From Achatina immaculata (taxonomy: Eukaryota; Mollusca; Gastropoda; Stylommatophora; Achatinidae), in contig CM019709.1 of NCBI GenBank assembly GCA_009760885.1, forward strand, positions 33,537,033 through 33,601,032: a stretch of 64,000 bases of DNA, written 5' to 3'. Of the stretch, positions 45,501 to 57,500 are shown piece by piece. Every line of letters begins with the position of its first letter. Within the stretch, counting starts at the first letter, position 1. A program made the translations under genes and the position numbers. Below the pieces are notes generated by a model. That model saw only the letters and a list, made by a program, of their open reading frames with translations, ran no database searches and was not told where the DNA came from.

Positions 45501-48500
45501 TGCTGCCGGGCAGTATACCTCAGGAAACGTTCATACTAAGAACCGTAGGGGACAGAAGGAGAGTCCGTCCAAGCAAGAGGTTGTGAGAAGAAAATCTTCT
45601 ATATATCTCGGTATATGAAGCAAACCAGCAAGCCCTTATCAGGGTGTCTATTTGTCCCCTCGGCACTGAAAGGTAACATGAGGAAGGAGACAAGACAAGG
45701 CAAGCTGTGTGCAGAAAGCTGTAGATGCTAAAGTCTGTTCTTCTTTCTAGTTGTGGACTCTTGATGCTTGTTACTCTCTGTGTGCCACCATTTGTGTCTT
45801 TGTTCATGTGGCTAAATTGTTTCCAGTCCACACAAAGTTTGTATGGAATATTCTGATAGTTATCTGACTCATCATCATCAGGTGCCGTGCCAACTGGTGT
45901 TGGCTATTATGTTTCTCCGGAGTATCCAGTCCTTCATGCAGGCCGTTAGCTCAGTTGGTGATCTCCTCTCATACCATCTCATCAGACTGTCCAGTATCAT
46001 TTCTCTTGGTCTTCCACTGGCTCTTCTTCCCTCTATTTTTCCTGTTGTTACAGTATTTTCAATGCTCTCCTCTTCTCATTGCATGTCCTATGAAAGTACA
46101 TTGTCTCTCTCTCTTATGTTTTTTGACAAGATTTTTTTTGTCTCTTCAGCTCTTCTCATACATTCTTACTGTTCAGGGAAATCGCAGCGTTCTTCTCTGA
46201 CTCACAGATTATGAATCATGAAGACCAGCTTTCACACAGGAGGACCATGGCCATAATTTAGCTTAGAAACCATTGGAAATAATCATATACTCTCTCTTGT
46301 GAGTTGTTACCTTGCTGTGGTGAGAGAGCTTGTGTGAACCAAAGAGCTGTGCTGGCAGGAGATGCAGCTCCTAGCAGGGTCACCCAAGCCAGACAGTCTG
46401 ATGGTAGGGGCCAGACAGTCGAAGGGTAGGGGGCCAGACAGTCTGATGGTAGGGGCCAGACAGTCTGAGGGTAGGGGCCAGACAGTCTGATGGTAGGGGC
46501 CAGACAGTCTGAGAGTAGGGGGCCAGACAGTCTAAGGGTAGAGGGCCAGACAGTCTGAGGGTAGGGGGCCAGACATTCTGAGGGTAGGGGGCCAGACAGT
46601 CTGAGGGTAGGGGCCAGACAGTCTGAGGGTAGGGGACCAGACAGTCTGAGGGTAGGGGCCAGATAGTCTGAGGGTAGGGGCCAGACAAAGTGCAACTCAA
46701 AACCCTGCTGCCTTGCAGGATGGCTGGGGACAGCCATAGGCTATGGAAGCAAAATGCATGCTGAAGACAGATGTACCGGGCCTAAGGTGCAAAGGGATGC
46801 AGATATGCAAAGAACTACAATATAATGCAATTCTCACTCACATGACATCATGCTCACATGACCTCATATGCTCCGAGAAGACCCTAGTACCATTGCTGTA
46901 CCAGGCCATATGGTGATACCTGAAAGAAGAAAGAGTGTTTTATTTGATCACAAAACATGGACGTGGATAGATAGATGGATGTTTCATAGTCTGATAAATC
47001 CAGGTCCCTTTCATGTTGTTCTCTTCTTCATCAATGGCAGGAAACCTGGCCATGCTGTTTCTGGAGTCTAGTATGCCAGGAGGAAGTTTGGAATTCCTAA
47101 CTTTTGTATATGCCCTTACCATTCTTTTAAGAAACCATCTCTCTGCTGCCTCTCTCACATAGGTCTGTTTATCATTTGAATTTAATCCTTGAGGAAATGG
47201 CTCTCCATTTTCATTGCTTCATCATCATATATGGTTCAGCTCTGTGCAGTCAGTAATCCTTCACCTGATGCATGTAATGTATGATGAGCTGAGAGAACAA
47301 CCAGATTAACTAACCACAGTGGAACAGATTGTTTCTTTAACTCTTAACCGGTCATCAGACATTTATTTGTACTGCATTGTTTAAAGAAAGTTAAAAATAA
47401 AATAACTTCCATTCATATAATTTGTTCTGTTGTTGGAATAAAAGCTAAAGTTAAGCTTGCCATCGTTTGCCAGGAAACCCACAGCAGGCGTGTTCATTTT
47501 CAATTTTTTTTGTGTGTATGTGTTTAATTTTTTTTTTAAGATCGGCAGAATTTTCAGACAATCAAAAGTTTTTTTTTTCCTTAAGAATTTAAAAGCATTA
47601 ATGGAATTAATTTATTATTTTTATATATATATAGTCAGTCATTTGCATGTCCCTTGTGGAACTTTGCCTCCCTAACAGCCCTCTGTAGGCCTCTATGTTA
47701 TAAGCAAGATGTCCTGCTGCTGATGTGTCCATTTGCAGATCATCATTGATGTCTTGCAGCCATCTTCACCTTGGTCTTCCTCTCTTTCTTTTTCCCATTA
47801 TGTACCCTTCCAAGATGCTCTTCTGTAAATTATCATGACGTTTAACATGTCCAAGATATTTAAGTTTTCTTTATTTAATCTTCCTTATTAGCCAACCTTC
47901 TTCAGTATTAAGTTCTTGTAGTGTGGATATATTTGTTCTTTTTTGTGTCCATGATGCTTGAAGGGCTCTTCTGTAGCATCTACATTCAAAGGCATTTTTG
48001 TGTTTGGGAAAGGTGCATGCCCTTAAAAATCTTATTTTTGTAGTTCTGTCTGTTCCTCTCCACAGCTTCTTTAGTTGTTTTACTTTTTTTTGAAGAGCGA
48101 TAGATGTCCTCCTTTTATTATTTTGAAGAGTGATAGATATCCTCCTTTTATTATTTTGAAGAGTGATAGATGTCCTTCTTTTATCAGTGACATAATCTAA
48201 CAAGTTAGAGTTTATATCTAAATATATATAAATATATACAATTCTAACTTGTTAGATTATTTTATGCCATTGATTTAAATCTTTTGATATTGGTCGAGTA
48301 ATGTCCCATGAATACATCGAGGTACTAATACTATTATGTGGTGCAAAATGTCGCAAAAACATACGGATAGTTTAATGTAATGTTGAATCACTTTTTTTTT
48401 CCCTTTCTTTTTCAGTGTATTGTGCTTGCTGCTTGGCTAACCACGCAATACCAGGGTTGAGTAGTATAGAGCTTCGGCCACATTTCTATGTCAACGTGGC

Positions 48501-51500
48501 AGATATAGAGGCGCTGGAGAGCGAAGTATCGTATGTGGCCTGTAAGTGGATGCCAGCAGGCGGCAGTTTGTGGATTCCTTTCTCATCATATTTCTCCCCC
48601 CCTAATTTCCACGATGTTCTGCATTTTCACATGATTGTTTTTTTTTTTTTTGTTACCCAGATAACTGAGCCATCCTTTCGACTTAAGAAAGCCCACCCAA
48701 ACAGTAACCCTGTTGGTGAGGAGGACAGAGTCTAGAACAGTGGTTCCCAAACATTTTTGGGCAGTAACCATATTTTGCTTTCTAGGGCCAGATTCATAGC
48801 ACCCCTCCCCACCCCCCCCTCCACCCCCACCAGAACCTTTTTTTCACTCAGTTGGCTGTGCTGTTGTCTGCTGCACTCATTTCCCTCGCCCAGGGGTGTT
48901 GATGCAGTGCTGTCTAATTTGGGAACCATTGCTGTAGAACATTGGTCCAGTTTTTCAACATTTGAAGAGCCACATGAATAGTTTTGGCCACAGAGGCTAG
49001 ATCTGAGGCAGAGCTTATTCAGTTCTTCATCTTTTGTAAGCATTTAGTAAAATGTATAAACTAGGGCCCCCGTGTGGTACCCGGGATCTGCAAAGAATAG
49101 GACCACTGTACCCTACCACGCATGATCGTAAAAGGCGACTAAGGAGGGTTCAGCATAGGGCCATTAACCCTATCTGGTAAAAAAACTATCAGACTGCTAC
49201 AGAAACGGAAGCAAAGAAAAAAACAAATGCAGGTGGAAGGAGAAATGCATATCAGGAAACTGAGCCCATGAAGGTTGTGGATGAAAGCCAGCCACTGGAA
49301 GTCCCCAGCCCGACTGCAGACCTCCTGGAACCTAAACAAAAGATGCAAATAGGCAGCTGGAATGTAAGAACACTTAACCAGACTGGAAAACTAGCACAAA
49401 CCATCAAGGAAATGCACAGATACAAGCTAGACATACTAGGAATACAAGAAGTAAGATGGACAGGACAAGGCAGAAGGAAATTAACAACACAGCACACAGA
49501 AGATACAATAATATGGTCAGGTAAAGAAGATCTTCATGAAGGAGGAGTAGCATTGATTATAACAAAAGAAGCATCAAGAGCATTGCTGAAATGGACCCCA
49601 ATAAATGAGAGATTATTATATGCACGCTTCAACTCAAGATTCACGAAGCTGTCTATTATAGTTTGTTATGCACCAACAGAAGCAGCTGAAGAGGAATTGA
49701 AAGAAGATTTTTACAACAGCCTCCAAGCAACAGTAGAAACAATACCCAAGCATGATATGCTACTCATCTTGGGCGACTTCAATGCAAAAGTAGGTGAAGG
49801 AAATGAAGATAGAAGAAGAATCATGGGAAGAGAAGGAATCGGAGAAATAAATGAAAATGGAGAAAGACTGTGCAGTTTCTGTGAAGAAAACATGATGACC
49901 ATCGGAGGGACAATTTTCCAACACAAAAACATCCATAGGGTGACTTGGAGGTCACCAGATAAAACCACAGAAAACCAAATCGATCACATACTAATAAACA
50001 ACAAGTGGAAACGGTCACTACAAGATGTGCGAACAAGGAAAGGAGCAGATGTAGGAAGTGATCACAACCTTCTGGTAGCAAAAATAAAACTAAAATTAAG
50101 AAAGCCAAAATCGGAGAACACAGAAAGATACATTTTGATCCAAGAAAACTGATAGACCAGCAAACAAGAAATGAATTCTCAATAGTATTTAAGAACCGCT
50201 TCAGTGTCCTACAAGACGAAGCAGAAATGTCCATATTAGAGTTCAATAAAACACTACAGGAAACGGTTCTAAGGACTGCAAACGCGCCACAAACAGCCTC
50301 TGGCAGTCAAGTCCAGCTCCTGGCCTTCCCGTGGCAGAACTGTTTAAACTGACAGGAGAAGGGGCGAGGGCGAATATCTGGCGCCTGAAAACCAGTTACT
50401 TAGGGTAGATGAGTGTCAAGTTTGGTAGCTCATCTGCCGCTGTTGGCGAGATCTTCAGCTGCCGTGCGTGGAGCGGTGCTCTTCCCGGCCAATGAAGAAA
50501 TTTGCAAATGAGGTTGCCGCGCAGCATCACTGCGGAAAAGGTGGTTGAAAGGATAAATCGAAGCAAACAGTCAAATCACGGCACCTCTGGTCTGGAGGTC
50601 GGCCACGTCCTGAGTGCAGTCATATCGGGTGAAATGCATGAACCGGCTTGTCCCAGAGGTTAAGTCACTGCTGGCTTGACTCTTCAAATGCCGCGCGTGG
50701 AGTGAAGCTCCTCCCGGTTAAGGAAGTAAATGCGGAAATAAAGGTTGCTGTGCGGCGCCGATGGGAAAAGGTGGTGGAAAGTGAAGTTTAACTTGGTATG
50801 TCCAGTAGTATCGCTACGAGAGCTATACCACGTCCGAAATACACCTACACTGGTGAAATATGCCTAAACTGGCACACACCAGGGGTGGAACTCGATGGCT
50901 AGACATGTCATGCCACCTCTGCTCTAGAGGTCGGTAACGCCTGATAAACACCCATACTGGTGAATTTTGCCTAAACCGGCTCATACCAGGGGTGAATCTT
51001 GAAGGCTATGAATGTCACAGTACCTCTGCCGCAGAGGTCGGTCCCGTCCCAAACACGCCCATACTGGGAAATGCCTAAACCGGCTCAACCCAGGAGTAGA
51101 AGTCACTAGTGGCGAGGATTCGTCCTCCTGGACAAAAGCTCCATCCTGGTCACAACTAGGAAGGGTGGCGGCCACGACCGCAAAATGCTGAAGTCGGAGA
51201 CACTGGACCAGGGAAGTCTAGATAGGCAACCACCTCTCACCCAGCGGGGATGTCTGCGTATCCTAATCACGCTGAGGTTTTCCGGTGAGAAAGTCCAACC
51301 CTGGACTGGATGGGCAACCACCTCTCACCCGGCGGTGATACACGGGTATCTCAAAACACGTCGAGGTTTTCCGGTGAGAAAGTCCAACTCTAGCCTGGGT
51401 GGGCTAACGCCTCTCACCCAGCGGGGATGCACTGATATTCCAAACACGTCGAGGTCTTCCGGTGAGAAAGTCCAACCCTAGACCAAACTGGTGCAATGAA

Positions 51501-54500
51501 AACCACGGTGTCACGCAATCCCGCTTTTGAGACCCACCGAGAATACAGGCTAAAGCACTGTGATACTCTGAACCCCTTGTGGTCCTTTCGTGGAACTCGT
51601 GTGGTCTATTTTGGACCACACAGGGGACCACGGGACCTAACGAGGACCACATGCGTGAATTCAGTAGGTTCACAGTGCGGTTTTTGGTGGTAGAAGTGAA
51701 CGAAGAAGAAGAAGAAGAAGACTACAGGAAACAGCAAAAGAGGTGCTGGGATATCGGAAAAGGAGAAAAGAGGAATGGATAAGCGAGACCACATGGGAAA
51801 AGATAAAGCAAAGAAAAGAAATCAAGAAAAAATTACTGAACACCAAATCACAACGGCTTAAAGAACGAGTTTTAAGTAATTATGCACAAAAAGACAAAGA
51901 AGTGAAGGAATCATGCCGTCAAGATACATGTCAATACTATGACAACTTAGCAGAAACAGCAGAGAAAGCAGCATATACAAATGACATGAAAACCATATAT
52001 AAAATCACAAAGCAGATGACAGGTAACTTCAACACAAGATGTGAAAGTGCAGTAAGAACACAAAATGGACAACTGGTCAGTGGAGAAAAAGAAAAAATTG
52101 AAAGATGGAGGGAACACTTTAACACCCTACTAAACAGAACACAAGCAGCACAAACAATAGACATACCTGAAGCAAAAACGGAACTAAACATCAGTACAGG
52201 ACCAATAACGATAAATGAAGTAAAGGAGGCGATAAAGAAGTTCAAAGTAGACAGGGCACCAGGTGAAGATGAAGTGACTGCTGAGATGTTGAAAGCAGAA
52301 GAAACAGAAACACCAAAACAACTTTGCCGGATATTACAACAAATTTGGGATCTAGAAAAAGCCCCAGAGAAGTGGAAAACTGGGCTTATAGTAAAACTGC
52401 CAAAGAAGGGTGACCTCAGAGATTGCGGGAACTGGAGAGGCATTACCCTACTGCCACTCACCAGTAAAGTATTTTGCAGAATAATCATCAACAGAATTGT
52501 ACCAACACTTGAGGAAAAACTTCGGAAAGAGCAGGCAGGATTTAGGAAAGGAAGATCATGCATAGACCACATATTTGTACTTAGACAAATATTAGAACAG
52601 GCAAATGAGTGGCATAGCACAACATATGCATTATTCATAGATTTTGAGAAAGCCTTTGAATGTCACAGTACCTCTGCCGCAGAGGTCGGTCCCGTCCCAA
52701 ACACGCCCATACTGGGAAATGCCTAAACCGGCTCAACCCAGGAGTAGAAGTCACTAGTGGCGAGGATTCGTCCTCCTGGACAAAAGCTCCATCCTGGTCA
52801 CAACTAGGAAGGGTGGCGGCCACGACCGCAAAATGCTGAAGTCGGAGACACTGGACCAGGGAAGTCTAGATAGGCAACCACCTCTCACCCAGCGGGGATG
52901 TCTGCGTATCCTAATCACGCTGAGGTTTTCCGGTGAGAAAGTCCAACCCTGGACTGGATGGGCAACCACCTCTCACCCGGCGGTGATACACGGGTATCTC
53001 AAAACACGTCGAGGTTTTCCGGTGAGAAAGTCCAACTCTAGCCTGGGTGGGCTAACGCCTCTCACCCAGCGGGGATGCACTGATATTCCAAACACGTCGA
53101 GGTCTTCCGGTGAGAAAGTCCAACCCTAGACCAAACTGGTGCAATGAAAACCACGGTGTCACGCAATCCCGCTTTTGAGACCCACCGAGAATACAGGCTA
53201 AAGCACTGTGATACTCTGAACCCCTTGTGGTCCTTTCGTGGAACTCGTGTGGTCTATTTTGGACCACACAGGGGACCACGGGACCTAACGAGGACCACAT
53301 GCGTGAATTCAGTAGGTTCACAGTGCGGTTTTTGGTGGTAGAAGTGAACGAAGAAGAAGAAGAAGAAGAAGACTACAGGAAACAGCAAAAGAGGTGCTGG
53401 GATATCGGAAAAGGAGAAAAGAGGAATGGATAAGCGAGACCACATGGGAAAAGATAAAGCAAAGAAAAGAAATCAAGAAAAAATTACTGAACACCAAATC
53501 ACAACAGCTTAAAGAACGAGTTTTAAGTAATTATGCACAAAAAGACAAAGAAGTGAAGGAATCATGCCGTCAAGATACATGTCAATACTATGACAACTTA
53601 GCAGAAACAGCAGAGAAAGCAGCATATACAAATGACATGAAAACCATATATAAAATCACAAAGCAGATGACAGGTAACTTCAACACAAGATGTGAAAGTG
53701 CAGTAAGAACACAAAATGGACAACTGGTCAGTGGAGAAAAAGAAAAAATTGAAAGATGGAGGGAACACTTTAACACCCTACTAAACAGAACACAAGCAGC
53801 ACAAACAATAGACATACCTGAAGCAAAAACGGAACTAAACATCAGTACAGGACCAATAACGATAAATGAAGTAAAGGAGGCGATAAAGAAGTTCAAAGTA
53901 GACAGGGCACCAGGTGAAGATGAAGTGACTGCTGAGATGTTGAAAGCAGAAGAAACAGAAACACCAAAACAACTTTGCCGGATATTACAACAAATTTGGG
54001 ATCTAGAAAAAGCCCCAGAGAAGTGGAAAACTGGGCTTATAGTAAAACTGCCAAAGAAGGGTGACCTCAGAGATTGCGGGAACTGGAGAGGCATTACCCT
54101 ACTGCCACTCACCAGTAAAGTATTTTGCAGAATAATCATCAACAGAATTGTACCAACACTTGAGGAAAAACTTCGGAAAGAGCAGGCAGGATTTAGGAAA
54201 GGAAGATCATGCATAGACCACATATTTGTACTTAGACAAATATTAGAACAGGCAAATGAGTGGCATAGCACAACATATGCATTATTCATAGATTTTGAGA
54301 AAGCCTTTGACAGTGTCAACAGAGATGCACTGTGGAAAATCCTAAGATGGCATGGCCTCCCCCATAAAATAGTTAATGTAATCAAAGCCCTATACGAGGG
54401 TTTTCAGTGCAAAGTGATCTGTGGAGAACATGCCTCCAGCAGCTTTAGGGTACAAACAGGAGTGAAACAGGGATGTGTACTATCACCAACATTATTTATC

Positions 54501-57500
54501 TTGGCAGTAGACTGGTTAATGAAGGAGGCAACATCAGACAAACGCAGAGGATTACAATGGACCCTTGACACAGTGCTGGAGGACCTTGACTTTGTGGACG
54601 ACATTTGTCTGTTATCAAGCAGTCACAAAGATATGCAAGATAAAATAAACAAGCTAACTCAGAATGCAAACAACATAGGACTAAAGATCAATGTAGGAAA
54701 GACAAAGTTAATGAAGCAAAATGTGAGCAACAGAAATGTACTCAGAGTAGATAACAAGTTAGTGGAGGAGGTCAATGAATTTGTATACCTTGGCAGCAGA
54801 GTAGTAGAAAATGGAGACAGCACAGAGGACATCAACAGCAGACTTACTAGAGCAAACCAGGCTTTATGGAAATCAAAAAAACTAAGCATAAATTACTGAA
54901 CACCAAATCACAACGGCTTAAAGAACGAGTTTTAAGTAATTATGCACAAAAAGACAAAGAAGTGAAGGAATCATGCCGTCAAGATACATGTCAATACTAT
55001 GACAACTTAGCAGAAACAGCAGAGAAAGCAGCATATACAAATGACATGAAAACCATATATAAAATCACAAAGCAGATGACAGGTAACTTCAACACAAGAT
55101 GTGAAAGTGCAGTAAGAACACAAAATGGACAACTGGTCAGTGGAGAAAAAGAAAAAATTGAAAGATGGAGGGAACACTTTAACACCCTACTAAACAGAAC
55201 ACAAGCAGCACAAACAATAGACATACCTGAAGCAAAAACGGAACTAAACATCAGTACAGGACCAATAACGATAAATGAAGTAAAGGAGGCGATAAAGAAG
55301 TTCAAAGTAGACAGGGCACCAGGTGAAGATGAAGTGACTGCTGAGATGTTGAAAGCAGAAGAAACAGAAACACCAAAACAACTTTGCCGGATATTACAAC
55401 AAATTTGGGATCTAGAAAAAGCCCCAGAGAAGTGGAAAACTGGGCTTATAGTAAAACTGCCAAAGAAGGGTGACCTCAGAGATTGCGGGAACTGGAGAGG
55501 CATTACCCTACTGCCACTCACCAGTAAAGTATTTTGCAGAATAATCATCAACAGAATTGTACCAACACTTGAGGAAAAACTTCGGAAAGAGCAGGCAGGA
55601 TTTAGGAAAGGAAGATCATGCATAGACCACATATTTGTACTTAGACAAATATTAGAACAGGCAAATGAGTGGCATAGCACAACATATGCATTATTCATAG
55701 ATTTTGAGAAAGCCTTTGACAGTGTCAACAGAGATGCACTGTGGAAAATCCTAAGATGGCATGGCCTCCCCCATAAAATAGTTAATGTAATCAAAGCCCT
55801 ATACGAGGGTTTTCAGTGCAAAGTGATCTGTGGAGAACATGCCTCCAGCAGCTTTAGGGTACAAACAGGAGTGAAACAGGGATGTGTACTATCACCAACA
55901 TTATTTATCTTGGCAGTAGACTGGTTAATGAAGGAGGCAACATCAGACAAACGCAGAGGATTACAATGGACCCTTGACACAGTGCTGGAGGACCTTGACT
56001 TTGTGGACGACATTTGTCTGTTATCAAGCAGTCACAAAGATATGCAAGATAAAATAAACAAGCTAACTCAGAATGCAAACAACATAGGACTAAAGATCAA
56101 TGTAGGAAAGACAAAGTTAATGAAGCAAAATGTGAGCAACAGAAATGTACTCAGAGTAGATAACAAGTTAGTGGAGGAGGTCAATGAATTTGTATACCTT
56201 GGCAGCAGAGTAGTAGAAAATGGAGACAGCACAGAGGACATCAACAGCAGACTTACTAGAGCAAACCAGGCTTTATGGAAATCAAAAAAACTAAGCATAA
56301 ATATGAAAATCAGGATATTTAAGAGTAATGTTCTAAGTGTATTACTCTATGGAAGTGAATGCTGGAAAATCACCAAAACCATAGAAAACAAGTTGAATTC
56401 TTTCCAGACTAAATGTTTAAGAAGAATTAGAAAAATATTTTGGCCAAACACCATAAGAAATAACATCTTATTAGCAGAAATGCAGATGAAACCACTGACA
56501 ACAATTATTGAAGAAAGACGCTGGCGATGGTTGGGACATGTGCTCCAAATGACTGACAACTCACTACCAAAAATAGCACTAAGATGGACACCACAGGGGA
56601 GCAGAAGTAAGGGTAGACCAAAAGAGACATGGAGAAGAACAACAGAAAGGATGTTGAGCAATAGAGGGCTCACCTGGGCAAGAGCAGAAAAAAAGGCGAA
56701 GGACAGGCATTTGTGGAAAACCCTTGCGGAAGCCCCATGTGCCCTGGGCACTTAAGGTTCAGAGAGAGAGAGAGAGATAAACTAGGGGGAAAAATAAGTA
56801 GTAACAGCTTTATTACTTAATGACTACAAAGTTGTGACGTTTCGGCTTGAGCCTTAATCATGCAAACACACACAGGACAAAGAATTAGAGAGAGGAGATA
56901 AAGTATAGATTCAATTGAATCCTATGTTAAAAGAAATAAATAAATAAAATTAATAGAGCACTTTGAATTCTAAAAATTAGGAAAAATTAGACAAGGGGAT
57001 AGCTGACAAAAGTCAGCCTACACAAACTGATCGCAGACCAAACCTCAGCATGTGCCGATATAATCTCCGGACCTCGGAACACATCCCACAGACTGTGTTC
57101 TTCGTAAAAAGACTTAAGAGCCAAAATCTGGTCCTAGGAAAAGAGCGTGGATAGAAAAAAATGTGAAGCAAAATGCATGAAGAACTTGTGCTGATGATGG
57201 AGTTCACAGAAGTGATCCATCATATATGAAACTGAGTGCAGAGTATGAAAAAAAAAAAACCAGAGAGGAAGTGAATAAATAAAGTTAATTTTCAAAAGGT
57301 GACGAACTCATGAAGATTAGTAAAACACATAAATTAATTATTGTTGACGGGTGACATACCTTTCAAAATATTACACTTGTTATAGAAAAAAGTGAGTACA
57401 CATCTTTTATATAATCTTTGTTTGTTTGACCTCATTCTGCAGGTACCACGGAGAAAATTTTTGAATCAAAAACCCATTTGTACGACATATATGTGGACAA

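Larger units (their letters stand above)
49067..56776 (+). mobile_element. Composite RTE-X retrotransposon, 7.7 kb, with TSD
   Basis: The outer boundaries are fixed by ATAAACTAGGG at 49056-49066 and 56777-56787, and by the same CCCCCGTGTGG start and CTTAAGGTTCAG-(GA)n end as other copies. Contents in order: 5' leader and endonuclease; nested modular element (50265-51720); RT segment 1; a tandem duplication restarting inside the modular element at 52657; RT segment 2; a second tandem duplication starting near 54896; RT segment 3 and the true 3' end. Without the insertion and duplications the element would be about 3.2 kb, a normal RTE size. It lies in DENND11 intron 6 in the sense orientation. 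Confidence 0.92.

Noticed and set aside
46258..46737. Pro/Leu/Ser repeat protein on the minus strand
   Set aside because: Translation of the GGCCAGACAGTCTGAGG minisatellite.
51937..55794. Three identical ~233-265-aa minus-strand frames
   Set aside because: Antisense shadows of the RTE-X RT; their identity follows from the tandem duplications.
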